Below are positions 52,433-61,200 of a stretch of DNA of 64,000 nucleotides, one piece after another. Positions within the stretch are counted from its first letter, which is position 1. Each line of letters begins with the position of its first letter. Location: positions 1 to 64,000 of the forward strand of contig JADJFX010000042.1 in assembly GCA_016708345.1 (NCBI GenBank). Direction: 5' to 3'. The notes under the pieces were generated by a model. That model saw nothing but the letters and a program-made list of their open reading frames with translations, ran no database searches and was not told the origin of the DNA. This DNA is from Candidatus Rhodoferax bjergmarkensis. GTDB taxonomy: Bacteria; Pseudomonadota; Gammaproteobacteria; Burkholderiales; Burkholderiaceae_C. The position numbers and the translations under genes were made by a program.

Positions 52433-53281
52433 CTAGCCTTTTGCCAATGGCGCAGCGTCTGGCAAGGCCGCTGCGGGGGTCGCTGACTTGTCCATCATCT
52501 TGGCGATGCCGCGCAGCAGATGAATTTCTTCCTGCGTGACTCCGGCCCGGTTGAACAGCTGGTTCAGCCGTGGCATCAGTTTTTTGGGTGCCTGCGGGTC
52601 CAGAAAACCGATGGCCACCAGCGAGCGCTCCCAATGCGCCAGCAAGCCCGCCACTTGCTGTGCATCGGCCAGCGCGGGTTCTGGTGCCGGGCTCGGCGGG
52701 GCACCAAAGCCGCCCAGTGCCAGACGCCACTCGTAGGCGATCAACTGCAAGGCCGCCGCCAGGTTCAGCGATCCGAAGCGGGGATTGCTGGGAATGCTCA
52801 AGGCCACGTGACAGCGGTAAACGTCTTCATTGCGCATGCCAAAGCGCTCGCAGCCAAACAGGAAAGCCACTGCCTGCGATCCATTCACAGCTCCAGCGGA
52901 CTCGCCTGCACCGTCTAAATTACATGCCAAATTGGCCGTTTGCGCACGTAGATCGTGCGCAAGCAGCTCTCTTTTTGATAGCATTTCAAAATGTTCGCGC
53001 GGCGTCACAGTGGGGGGCCCGAAGTCGCGCCCAATCATGGCAGTGGCGCACAAATGGGTCATGCCATCGAGCGCTTCATCCAGCGTGGCCACAATGCGGC
53101 ATTTTTCCAGCACGTCCAAAGCACCACTGGCGCGCTGGATGGTTTCCTCGCGGCGCAGCACATTGGCCCAGCGCGGTGCCACCAGCACCAGGTCATCAAA
53201 GCCCATGGTCTTCATGGCCCTTGCGGCGGCCCCCACATTGCCGGCATGGCTGGTATTGATCAGGATAAATCGTGTTTTCAT
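52433..53281 (-). CDS. trmJ: tRNA (cytidine/uridine-2'-O-)-methyltransferase TrmJ
   Basis: This 282-residue SPOUT methyltransferase modifies position 32 of tRNAs. It has FILINTSHAGNVGAAARAMKTMGFDDLVLVAP at the N-terminus and the knotted AdoMet site VAFLFGCERFGM and LNLAAALQLIAYEW, then a C-terminal helical extension. The ATG at 53281 is chosen because MKTRFILINTSHPGN-type openings define the family; the longer reading is not conserved. Residues ~100-125 (MLSKRELLAHDLRAQTANLACNLDG, seen as separate pieces) come from the reverse strand of a dispersed repeat at 52928-52983 inserted in frame. Confidence 0.92.
   Translation of the reverse strand: MKTRFILINTSHAGNVGAAARAMKTMGFDDLVLVAPRWANVLRREETIQRASGALDVLEKCRIVATLDEALDGMTHLCATAMIGRDFGPPTVTPREHFEMLSKRELLAHDLRAQTANLACNLDGAGESAGAVNGSQAVAFLFGCERFGMRNEDVYRCHVALSIPSNPRFGSLNLAAALQLIAYEWRLALGGFGAPPSPAPEPALADAQQVAGLLAHWERSLVAIGFLDPQAPKKLMPRLNQLFNRAGVTQEEIHLLRGIAKMMDKSATPAAALPDAAPLAKG
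52928..52983 (+). repeat. Dispersed ~55-bp repeat, copy 8 (in-frame inside trmJ, antisense)
   Basis: The copy reads CAAATTGGCCGTTTGCGCAC, a spacer, TCGTGCGCAAGCAGCTCTC and TTTTTGATAGCA. It translates through trmJ in antisense without a stop. Confidence 0.75.
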
Positions 53282-53419
53282 GGGGCTGGGGATCGAAGAA
53301 TTCGCCGGAGCAGGTAAAATCGCCCTATTGTCGCCGCCCGCATCGCCGGGCCGCATTGCCAAGCTCTTAGTCAGCTGGGGCCGAATCACCCAAACGGCCC
53401 CACCAACACAACTCAATGT

Positions 53420-54337
53420 ATGTCCCCTAATCTGCATCCCATGATCAACGTGGCCGTCAAGGCCGCACGCGCTGCCGGCTCCCTCATCAACCGCGCCGCA
53501 CTCGACGTTGAATCGGTTCGCATCGCAAAGAAAATGATCAACGACTTCGTCACCGAAGTCGATCAGGCTGCCGAGAAGGTCATCATTGAAACCCTGCTGG
53601 CCGCCTACCCAGGTCATGGCATCTGGGCTGAAGAATCAGGCCGCGAGCACGGTGCCAAAGACTCCGAGTTCGTCTGGATCATCGACCCGCTGGACGGCAC
53701 CACCAACTTTATCCATGGCTTTCCTTTCTACTGTGTCAGCATTGCGCTGGCGGTCAAGGGCAAGATCGAGCAGGCCGTCATTTACGACCCCAACCGCAAC
53801 GACCTGTTCACCGCCACCAAAGGTCGCGGTGCCTACCTGAACGACCGACGCTTGCGCGTTTCCAAGCGGATTCGCATGCAGGAGGCCCTGATTTCCACCG
53901 GTTTTCCCTTCCGCCCCGGCGACGATTTCAACACCTACCTGCGCATGATGGGCGACATGATGCAGCGCACCGCCGGGCTGCGCCGCCCCGGTGCCGCCGC
54001 ACTCGATCTGGCCTATGTGGCAGCTGGTTATACCGATGGATTTTTTGAATCAGGACTGCACCCCTGGGATGCAGCAGCAGGCTCCTTGCTGGTCACCGAA
54101 GCAGGCGGCCTGGTGGGTAATTTCACCGGCGAAGCGGACTTTCTGGAACAAAAAGAATGCATGGCGGGCAACCCTTCCATCTACGGTCAGATGGTGACCA
54201 TCCTGGGAAAATACAGCAAGTTTGCCAATGCCGGTGAAAAAGCGGCAGTTCGCCAAGCACTGGCTGAGTTGGCCAACCACCCAGCTGACACCCAAGCTGA
54301 AAACACCCAAGCCGACGCTTCAGACGGAGCCGCCTGA
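53420..54337 (+). CDS. suhB: Inositol-1-monophosphatase SuhB
   Basis: This 305-residue enzyme starts MSPNLHPMINVAVKAARAAG, close to the E. coli SuhB opening. Metal-binding motifs are present: EESG (IWAEESGREHG), the family signature WIIDPLDGTTNFIHG and the C-terminal LHPWDAAAGSLLVTEAGG. It hydrolyses inositol monophosphate and, in E. coli, also acts in rRNA transcription antitermination. It is divergent from trmJ. A C-terminal tail rich in Ala, Thr and Gln is longer than usual. Confidence 0.94.
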   Translation: MSPNLHPMINVAVKAARAAGSLINRAALDVESVRIAKKMINDFVTEVDQAAEKVIIETLLAAYPGHGIWAEESGREHGAKDSEFVWIIDPLDGTTNFIHGFPFYCVSIALAVKGKIEQAVIYDPNRNDLFTATKGRGAYLNDRRLRVSKRIRMQEALISTGFPFRPGDDFNTYLRMMGDMMQRTAGLRRPGAAALDLAYVAAGYTDGFFESGLHPWDAAAGSLLVTEAGGLVGNFTGEADFLEQKECMAGNPSIYGQMVTILGKYSKFANAGEKAAVRQALAELANHPADTQAENTQADASDGAA

Positions 54338-54359
54338 TAGAACAGCGCCGGCGCATCCC

Positions 54360-57300
54360 TTACAGCGCCAGCTGTTCCAATGGCACGGGTCGGCCAAACA
54401 AAAACCCTTGAAACAAGCGGCACCCGTGGCGCAGCAAAAAATCGCGCTGCGCCTGGGTTTCCACCCCTTCTGCGACCACCGTCAAACCAAGGCTTTGGCC
54501 AAGGGTCAATACCGCTTGCGCAATGGCGGCATCGTTAGGGTCTGTCATCACGTCGCGCACAAAAGACTGGTCCAGCTTGAGCTGCTCCAGCGGCAGCTGT
54601 TTGAGGTACGCCAGCGAGGAGTAGCCGGTGCCAAAATCATCCAAGGCAAAGCTCACACCGATCGACCTGAGTTCGCCTATTTTTTCAATCACACTGTCAA
54701 TTTCATGGAGCAAAAGACTCTCGGTAATTTCAAGCTTGAGCCGGTAAGGGTTGGCACCTGTGACTCGCAACAAGTTCAGTAAATCACTGGCGAACTCCGG
54801 CTGGCGAAATTGTCGCGCGCTGACATTGATGGCCAGACTCAGACGCGCCGTCGCTGGCTTGGCTGACCACGCCACCAGCTGGGCGCACACTGCCTCCAGC
54901 ACCCACTTGCCCAAGGGCAGAATCAGCGCGGTCTTTTCGGCCAAGGCAATGAACTCATCGGGCATGACCAGCCCGCGCGTCGGGCTTTGCCAGCGAACCA
55001 GCGCTTCCACCCCGACCACCACCCCCAAATGGTCCACAATCGGCTGGTAATGCAATAGCAGCTCCTTGCGCTGCAAACCTTGGCGCAAGTCCAATTCCAG
55101 CACGGCACGTGCGGCTACCACGGCCTGCATCTTGGGGTCAAAGAACCGCAGGGCATTGCGACCCGCGGCTTTGGCCTCGTACATCGCCAAATCAGCCCGT
55201 TTGAGCAGCTCGTCGATGTCCTGCATTTGGTCATGAAACAAAGCAATGCCGATACTGGGTGTGCTGTGATGTTCAATACCCCCCAGCCGGTAGGACTGGT
55301 TCAGCGTGCTCAGAATTTTTTGACCAACTCCTTCAGCGTGGGCCGCCGCTTCGTCGGGATCACGGCTGAGCTTTTCCAGCATCACCACAAACTCATCGCC
55401 GCCCAGCCGTGCCACGGTGTCCGCATCACGCACACACTCCGCCAGCCGGATGGCCACTTGCCTGAGCAACTGATCACCCATGTCGTGGCCCTTGGTGTCG
55501 TTGAGGTCCTTGAAGTTATCCAGATCAATAAACAGCAAGGCACCCGACAGGCGATCACGGTCGCTGCAGACCAGCGCATGCTGCAGCCGGTCAATCAGCA
55601 GGCGTCGATTGGGCAGCCCGGTCAAGGCGTCATAAAACGCCAGTCGTTCTATTTTTTCTTCGGCATATTTGCGTCCTGAAATATTGCGCCCGACACCACG
55701 GTAGCCCTTGAAAACACCCTGCAAATCAAAAATGGGCTCGCCACTGAGTGACATCCAGTATTTTTTTCCCTGCTCGTCAATGTCTTGCAGCTCCAGATCA
55801 TGAAAGGTTTCATGCGCCTGCAGCATGGCCCGGTGGGCATCCCAGTCGGAGGCTGACATGTTCAAGGCACCCACCTCCCAGCGCGTCTTGCCATAACGAC
55901 TCAAGCTGGCTTTGCCGGTGACCAATCCACCCTCAAACCGGACAAACCTGAACTGCGCATCCTGCTCCCAATACCAGTCGGACGACAGTGCCGTCAAAGC
56001 ACGAAACCGCGCCTCGCTGATGCGCAGGCTCTCATCGGCCTCTTTGCGCAAGGTGATGTCCATCGTGATTCCGTTCCACACCACGGAACCGTCCGCCTGC
56101 CGCTCTGGCATGGCCTGTCCCAGCAACCAGCGCACCTCGCCGCCCTCCAGAAGAAGGCGATATTCGTGATTCCAGGGGGTCAAATCGCTGGCCGAGGCAT
56201 GGATAGATGCAAAAAATGCCTTGATGTCTTCCGGATGGTGCAGTTTGTCAGTGCAGCTTGCGTCTTGCAGCATCGCTTCGGGGCTTACCCCGTCAAAAAT
56301 GTCGCGCGAGAGTTCGCTGACATACAAAAATTGAAACGTTCCATCGGTGTTGCGGCGCAGCTGAAACACCATGCCCGGAATTCGACTGGTTATTTTTTGA
56401 ATGAACTGCAGTTTCTCCTGCAGGGCCAGCGCCGCGACACGCTCGTTGGTGACGTCCTGCACCACACCAAAATGGGCCCCTGCGGCGCTGTCATCAGACA
56501 GGCTTTTCATGCGCGAGCGCATCCAGTGAATTCGTCCATCGGGATGATGCCAGCGAAACTCGACGGTCTCACCATCCATGCGCGCGCGCGCCGCTTCAAA
56601 ATGCGGCCGGTCTTCTGCATGAATATTCCTTCGGCCCGATTCCGAATCGAGCACCGTGCCCGGTTCAAGCCCGGCCAGGCGGTACAAACCATTGGACCAG
56701 CCCAGATCAGAGGCATCCGCCCCGGCCGTCCAGTGACCGACCGCCGCCAGGCCCTCAATCGACTCAAACAGCTCGATTTGCTGGCTGAGTCGCTTGTTGG
56801 TGGCCTGCAAAAGTTGTTCACTCGCCAGCGATTCGGCCTGCAGTCTGCGCTCTAGCGTCACGTCTTTGAAGTAACTCAGAATGTACAGGGCTCCGCCGAT
56901 TTCAATGCGGGATGCATTGAGCTGAAGAATCAGTTTGTCGCCGTCCGGGCGCACAAACGACATGTCCAGATTGCGCAGGTGGCCATGCTGGCGCAAAGGC
57001 TGCAACACAGTATCCCGATGCACTGAGTCAGCCCAAAATCCGATATCGATAGCAGTTCGCCCCAGCACGTCCTGCAATGAAAACCCCGTCAACCGGCTCC
57101 ACTCTTCATTGACGTCCACGTACCGGCCATCCTGCTCATAACTCAATGAAATGGCCAGCGGACTCAGTGCAAACAAAGCCTCCACCTGCTGCTGCAAACG
57201 CATGTCAGCATGTTCAGCATCAGCCGCACCCGTGTTGTCCCAAAACTTGACGACCACACGATCGTGTGCGATTTGAAAGGCAAAAAGATGGAACGATTTA

Positions 57301-57641
57301 CCGGAAAAAATTCCTTGGCCAAGCAGCGTTTGCTGCGCCAGCGCCTGGCCAGTTTTGACCACCTTGCGCAAGGCTGTTTCAATGCCAGAGTGGGCAAATC
57401 CCCAAAAAAACACTGTGCTGGCTTGTCCGAAAAACGCGGCACAGGGTTTGCCCATCAGCTCGTCGGCCATGGCATCGGCGGCCACCAGCACCAGCTGATC
57501 GTCCTGGCGAAGTTCAAACTCCAGCTTGCCCATAAGCGCCCCGGAGAGGTCGGCCACCGCCTGCAAACGCCGCTTGGCCGCCAGCAATTCATCCTGCAAG
57601 CGCTGAACTTGCACGGATGGATTGACAGAGAACGAACTCAT
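54360..57641 (-). CDS. Multi-PAS GGDEF-EAL protein (downstream tandem copy)
   Basis: This 1093-residue protein has no visible membrane helix. It has an N-terminal PAS-like region, about four further PAS/PAC units (~150-640, including SDWYWEQDAQFRFVRFEGG), GGDEF with an intact RLGGDEFVVML (~746) and EAL with GVEALVRW (~878) plus LDDFGTGYSSLAYLK. Both catalytic motifs look active, so it may make and degrade c-di-GMP depending on the signals bound by the PAS domains. The start overlaps the upstream gene's stop by four bases (ATGA). It is closely similar to that gene's product, which indicates tandem duplication. Confidence 0.92.
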   Translation of the reverse strand: MSSFSVNPSVQVQRLQDELLAAKRRLQAVADLSGALMGKLEFELRQDDQLVLVAADAMADELMGKPCAAFFGQASTVFFWGFAHSGIETALRKVVKTGQALAQQTLLGQGIFSGKSFHLFAFQIAHDRVVVKFWDNTGAADAEHADMRLQQQVEALFALSPLAISLSYEQDGRYVDVNEEWSRLTGFSLQDVLGRTAIDIGFWADSVHRDTVLQPLRQHGHLRNLDMSFVRPDGDKLILQLNASRIEIGGALYILSYFKDVTLERRLQAESLASEQLLQATNKRLSQQIELFESIEGLAAVGHWTAGADASDLGWSNGLYRLAGLEPGTVLDSESGRRNIHAEDRPHFEAARARMDGETVEFRWHHPDGRIHWMRSRMKSLSDDSAAGAHFGVVQDVTNERVAALALQEKLQFIQKITSRIPGMVFQLRRNTDGTFQFLYVSELSRDIFDGVSPEAMLQDASCTDKLHHPEDIKAFFASIHASASDLTPWNHEYRLLLEGGEVRWLLGQAMPERQADGSVVWNGITMDITLRKEADESLRISEARFRALTALSSDWYWEQDAQFRFVRFEGGLVTGKASLSRYGKTRWEVGALNMSASDWDAHRAMLQAHETFHDLELQDIDEQGKKYWMSLSGEPIFDLQGVFKGYRGVGRNISGRKYAEEKIERLAFYDALTGLPNRRLLIDRLQHALVCSDRDRLSGALLFIDLDNFKDLNDTKGHDMGDQLLRQVAIRLAECVRDADTVARLGGDEFVVMLEKLSRDPDEAAAHAEGVGQKILSTLNQSYRLGGIEHHSTPSIGIALFHDQMQDIDELLKRADLAMYEAKAAGRNALRFFDPKMQAVVAARAVLELDLRQGLQRKELLLHYQPIVDHLGVVVGVEALVRWQSPTRGLVMPDEFIALAEKTALILPLGKWVLEAVCAQLVAWSAKPATARLSLAINVSARQFRQPEFASDLLNLLRVTGANPYRLKLEITESLLLHEIDSVIEKIGELRSIGVSFALDDFGTGYSSLAYLKQLPLEQLKLDQSFVRDVMTDPNDAAIAQAVLTLGQSLGLTVVAEGVETQAQRDFLLRHGCRLFQGFLFGRPVPLEQLAL

Positions 57642-60600
57642 GTCAAATGAAATTCATTGATCGGCACCGGCGTGCCAAAAAGATAGCCTTGAAACGCCGT
57701 ACACCCCCAACGCTTCAAAAGTTCCAATTGCCCCTGCGTTTCGACACCCTCGGCCACCACGGTCAAGTCCAGACTGTGGGCCAGCGACAAAATCGTGCGG
57801 ACAATGGCGGCATCGTTTGCATCGGTCAACAGGTCGCGTACGAATGACTGGTCAATTTTGAGCTGGTCCAGTGGCAAACGCTTCAGGTATGACAAGGATG
57901 AATAGCCGGTGCCAAAGTCATCCAGTGAAAAACTCACGCCGATAGAACGCAACTCGCCCATTTTGGTGATGGCGTCTTCAACATCGTTAAGTAACAGACT
58001 TTCCGTCAGCTCCAGCTTGAGCCGGTAGGGGTTGGCACCGGTCTTTCGCAGCAGCGCCAGCACCTGAGAGGCAAAATCGGGACGGCGGAACTCATGCGCG
58101 CTGACATTGACCGCAATGGTCAGGCCCTGCGTTGCCACACTGGTGCTCCAACTCATCAGCTGGGCACAGGCCGTTTCCATAACCCACTGCCCCAGAGACA
58201 AGATCAGACCGGATTTTTCCGCCAGCGGAATGAAATCGGTCGGCAGTACCAGCCCGTGCTGGGGGTGCAACCAGCGTGCCAATGCCTCCACCCCGATCAT
58301 GCGCCCATCTGCGTTCACCACCGGCTGGTAACACAAATGCAACTCGCCCTGGCTCAGTCCATGGCGCAAGTCCACTTCCAAAGCTGCCCGCGCAATCACA
58401 ATGGCCTGCATTTGAGGATCAAAGAACCGAATCGTGTTGCGACCTGCCGCCTTGGCCTGGTACATGGCCATGTCTGCCCGTTTGAGCAGATCGTCCACTG
58501 TTTCATCGCTGCCAAAGAACATCGTGATGCCCACACTGGGCGAGGTGTACTGCTGCTGGCCCGCCAAAACAAAGTGCTGATTGAGGGCAAACAATATTTT
58601 CTTGCTCACCGTTTCAGCCTGATCGGTCGCTTCAGTAATGTCCTGACTCAAATCCTCCAGTAGCACAACGAATTCATCGCCGCCGAAACGCGCCACCGTG
58701 TCCATCGGCCGCACGCACTGGTTCAGCCGCCTTGCCACCTGTTGCAGCAACTGATCACCCTTGAGATGGCCCATGGTGTCATTGATGGTTTTGAAGTTGT
58801 CAAGGTCAATGAACAGCAAGCCGCCATGGGTGCGTTTGCGGGCGCTGGTTTCAATGCCTTGCGCCAGACGGTTGAGCAACATGCGCCGATTGGGCAACTC
58901 GGTCAATGAGTCATAAAACGCCAAAATTTCAATCTGGGCTTCGGCCTTCTTGCGCGCTGTAATGTCGCGGCCAATGCCCCGGTAGCCGCAAAACACACCA
59001 TGGGCGTCAAAAATGGGTTCGCCGCTGACCGATACCCATTGCACCTCACCGGTAGCACTGCGGCGTTCCAACTCCAGGTCACGGAACACTTGCCGCGCAT
59101 CGAGCAAGTCGCGATGCGCCTGCCACTGCTGCTCGGACATGTTGTAGGCGTGAATCTCCCAGCGCTGCTTGCCCGTTGCATACGGAACTTCACGCCGTCC
59201 AGACTGCTCGGCACTGCCCTCAAACTCAACAAACCGGTAATTTTCGTCCTGCTGCCAATACCAGTCAGAGGACAACGCCGTCAAGCCACGAAAACGGGCT
59301 TCGCTGTCACGCAGTTTGGCATCGGCCTGGCGCTGCTCTGTGATGTCTGAATAAACGCGCACCATCTCGCCCGATGCCAGTACACGGGTCACCACCTCGA
59401 TGGCTCGGCCCGTTCGGGTGATCCGCAGGTGTTTGCGGGACGCATCAGACGAAGTGCCTGCTCCGGGAACAAAGCTCTGCTGCGCGATCTGCTCCGACTC
59501 ATGGTCGTCACCGTAGTCACCACGCAAAGCCTGAAAATTCACCACATCCTTGTAATTTGGCTTGGCAGCCAACAAGCTTTCAGGCAAATCCAGCAGCTCC
59601 AGAACCCGCTGGTTGTAAACCGTATAACGACCGTTTGAATCCAGCGTCACAATGCCCTGGCTCATGCTGTCCAAGGTGGTCTTGAGCGACTGGGTTTTTT
59701 CGGCCAGCAAAGCCGCCGTCGCCGTCAACTCCTCCTGCGCCCGCCGGCGCTGGGCGTCGATGCGCCGCGCCTGCACCATTTGGCCAATGGTTTTGCACAA
59801 GGGGTCGAGAAATTCAACATCAACCGGGCTGTAGCCCCCCGATTTGTTGGCCAAGCCAATCATCGCCACCAAGTCGTCGCCATGGTGTATGGGGAGCCCT
59901 AAAAACGCATCCAGTGCCGGGTGTCCAGCGGGCAAACCACCGCTGCGGGGGTCCGTGGCGGGATCGTTGGAAATCACCGGCTGGCCACTTGTCAGTGCAG
60001 CGCCAAACAGTGTGTACGGGTTGGAAAACACCATGCCTTCGGGCATGCTTTCCTCAAAACGCCGACGTGAGGCCTCGTCCCAGGCAATGTTGGAAATGGC
60101 AAAAGTTTTGAGGTAAGGCTGCTGCTGTGCATCAAAGAAAACCTCACCCACAAAGCCGTAGCGGCTGCCGGTCAGCGCCAGCAACTCAGCGAGCAAGCCG
60201 TCAAAAATGGCCCCCACTGCACTGCTGGCAATCACCAGCGCCTGAGCCCGGCTGATGGCTTGGAGCAAACGGTTTTGCCTCGCCGCCGCATCCTGGTCGC
60301 CACGGCGCTTGGTAATGTCGGCAAACGTTCCCAACATCCGCACGGGCAACCCTTCAGCGTCGCGCTCCATCACCCGGCCGCGACTGAGCACCCAGATCCA
60401 GTGGCCATCTTTGTGACGTAAACGGTATTCACAGCGGTACGAGGGGGTATCGCCTCGCAGGTAGGCCTCGCTGGCCTCTTTCACGGCAGGCCAGTCATCG
60501 CGGTGCACCATGCGCTGCCATAACTCGGCATCGAGCAAGCCTTTGGCAGTGCTGTACTGCCTGCGCTCGGCAATGCCGTAACCGAGCATCAGAAAAAGGC

Positions 60601-61084
60601 GGTCACTGGGGTACACATCGCCGCTGGGCAGGAATCGTTCCCATGCCACCAAGTCAGAGCCGGCCAGCACCAACTCGTAGCGACGAGCGGTTTCCTGCTT
60701 TTGCCGGAGGTCTTCCCAGCGCGCCAGCACCCCCTCCATCATGTCCACCAGGGTGTCAAACTCGCCCTCAACGCCGCTGCAGTGGATAAAGCTGCTAAAA
60801 CCCAGCCGCAGCGCCCGAGCGCTGGCCCATTCATCTTGCGGGTTCACGCACAGCACGGTCGGCAGCGAACGGGCAAGGTCCACCGAGTCACTGCCCAAAC
60901 TGTCTGTCAAATCGAAACCAACCAACGCCACATCAAACCGCTCACCTGCCAAGCGCCGCTCTTGCGCTTGCTTGAGCGAAGAAACAAGCTCAATGTGCCA
61001 CGTTGGCCGCTCGCGCGCCAGCACCTGACAAACGGTACGCACACGCTCGGCATCGCTTTCAATCAGTAGAACGTGAATCGTCAT
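57638..61084 (-). CDS. Receiver-like/PAS/GAF GGDEF-EAL protein (upstream tandem copy)
   Basis: This 1148-residue protein starts MTIHVLLIESDAERVRTVCQ at 61084. The N-terminal receiver-like domain (~1-120) has VALVGFDLTDSLG where the phospho-acceptor Asp belongs. Then come PAS (~140-270), GAF (~285-440, FLGLPIHHGDDLVAMIGLAN), two further PAS units, GGDEF with RFGGDEFVVLL (~799) and EAL with GVEALARW (~932). A longer start at 61204 overlaps the CLC gene stop (ATGA) and would couple the two genes, but the added 40 residues look unrelated to the domain. Both c-di-GMP motifs are intact. Confidence 0.9.
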   Translation of the reverse strand: MTIHVLLIESDAERVRTVCQVLARERPTWHIELVSSLKQAQERRLAGERFDVALVGFDLTDSLGSDSVDLARSLPTVLCVNPQDEWASARALRLGFSSFIHCSGVEGEFDTLVDMMEGVLARWEDLRQKQETARRYELVLAGSDLVAWERFLPSGDVYPSDRLFLMLGYGIAERRQYSTAKGLLDAELWQRMVHRDDWPAVKEASEAYLRGDTPSYRCEYRLRHKDGHWIWVLSRGRVMERDAEGLPVRMLGTFADITKRRGDQDAAARQNRLLQAISRAQALVIASSAVGAIFDGLLAELLALTGSRYGFVGEVFFDAQQQPYLKTFAISNIAWDEASRRRFEESMPEGMVFSNPYTLFGAALTSGQPVISNDPATDPRSGGLPAGHPALDAFLGLPIHHGDDLVAMIGLANKSGGYSPVDVEFLDPLCKTIGQMVQARRIDAQRRRAQEELTATAALLAEKTQSLKTTLDSMSQGIVTLDSNGRYTVYNQRVLELLDLPESLLAAKPNYKDVVNFQALRGDYGDDHESEQIAQQSFVPGAGTSSDASRKHLRITRTGRAIEVVTRVLASGEMVRVYSDITEQRQADAKLRDSEARFRGLTALSSDWYWQQDENYRFVEFEGSAEQSGRREVPYATGKQRWEIHAYNMSEQQWQAHRDLLDARQVFRDLELERRSATGEVQWVSVSGEPIFDAHGVFCGYRGIGRDITARKKAEAQIEILAFYDSLTELPNRRMLLNRLAQGIETSARKRTHGGLLFIDLDNFKTINDTMGHLKGDQLLQQVARRLNQCVRPMDTVARFGGDEFVVLLEDLSQDITEATDQAETVSKKILFALNQHFVLAGQQQYTSPSVGITMFFGSDETVDDLLKRADMAMYQAKAAGRNTIRFFDPQMQAIVIARAALEVDLRHGLSQGELHLCYQPVVNADGRMIGVEALARWLHPQHGLVLPTDFIPLAEKSGLILSLGQWVMETACAQLMSWSTSVATQGLTIAVNVSAHEFRRPDFASQVLALLRKTGANPYRLKLELTESLLLNDVEDAITKMGELRSIGVSFSLDDFGTGYSSLSYLKRLPLDQLKIDQSFVRDLLTDANDAAIVRTILSLAHSLDLTVVAEGVETQGQLELLKRWGCTAFQGYLFGTPVPINEFHLT

Positions 61085-61200
61085 AGACGCTGTTGGAGAG
61101 AAAAATCGTAAAAATGCAATTACTCCGACTTTACCGCTTTCAGCCTGGCCTTCGTCAAAAAACTGTCTGCGGGTGTAAAAGCGACACCTCGCGGGGCCAT

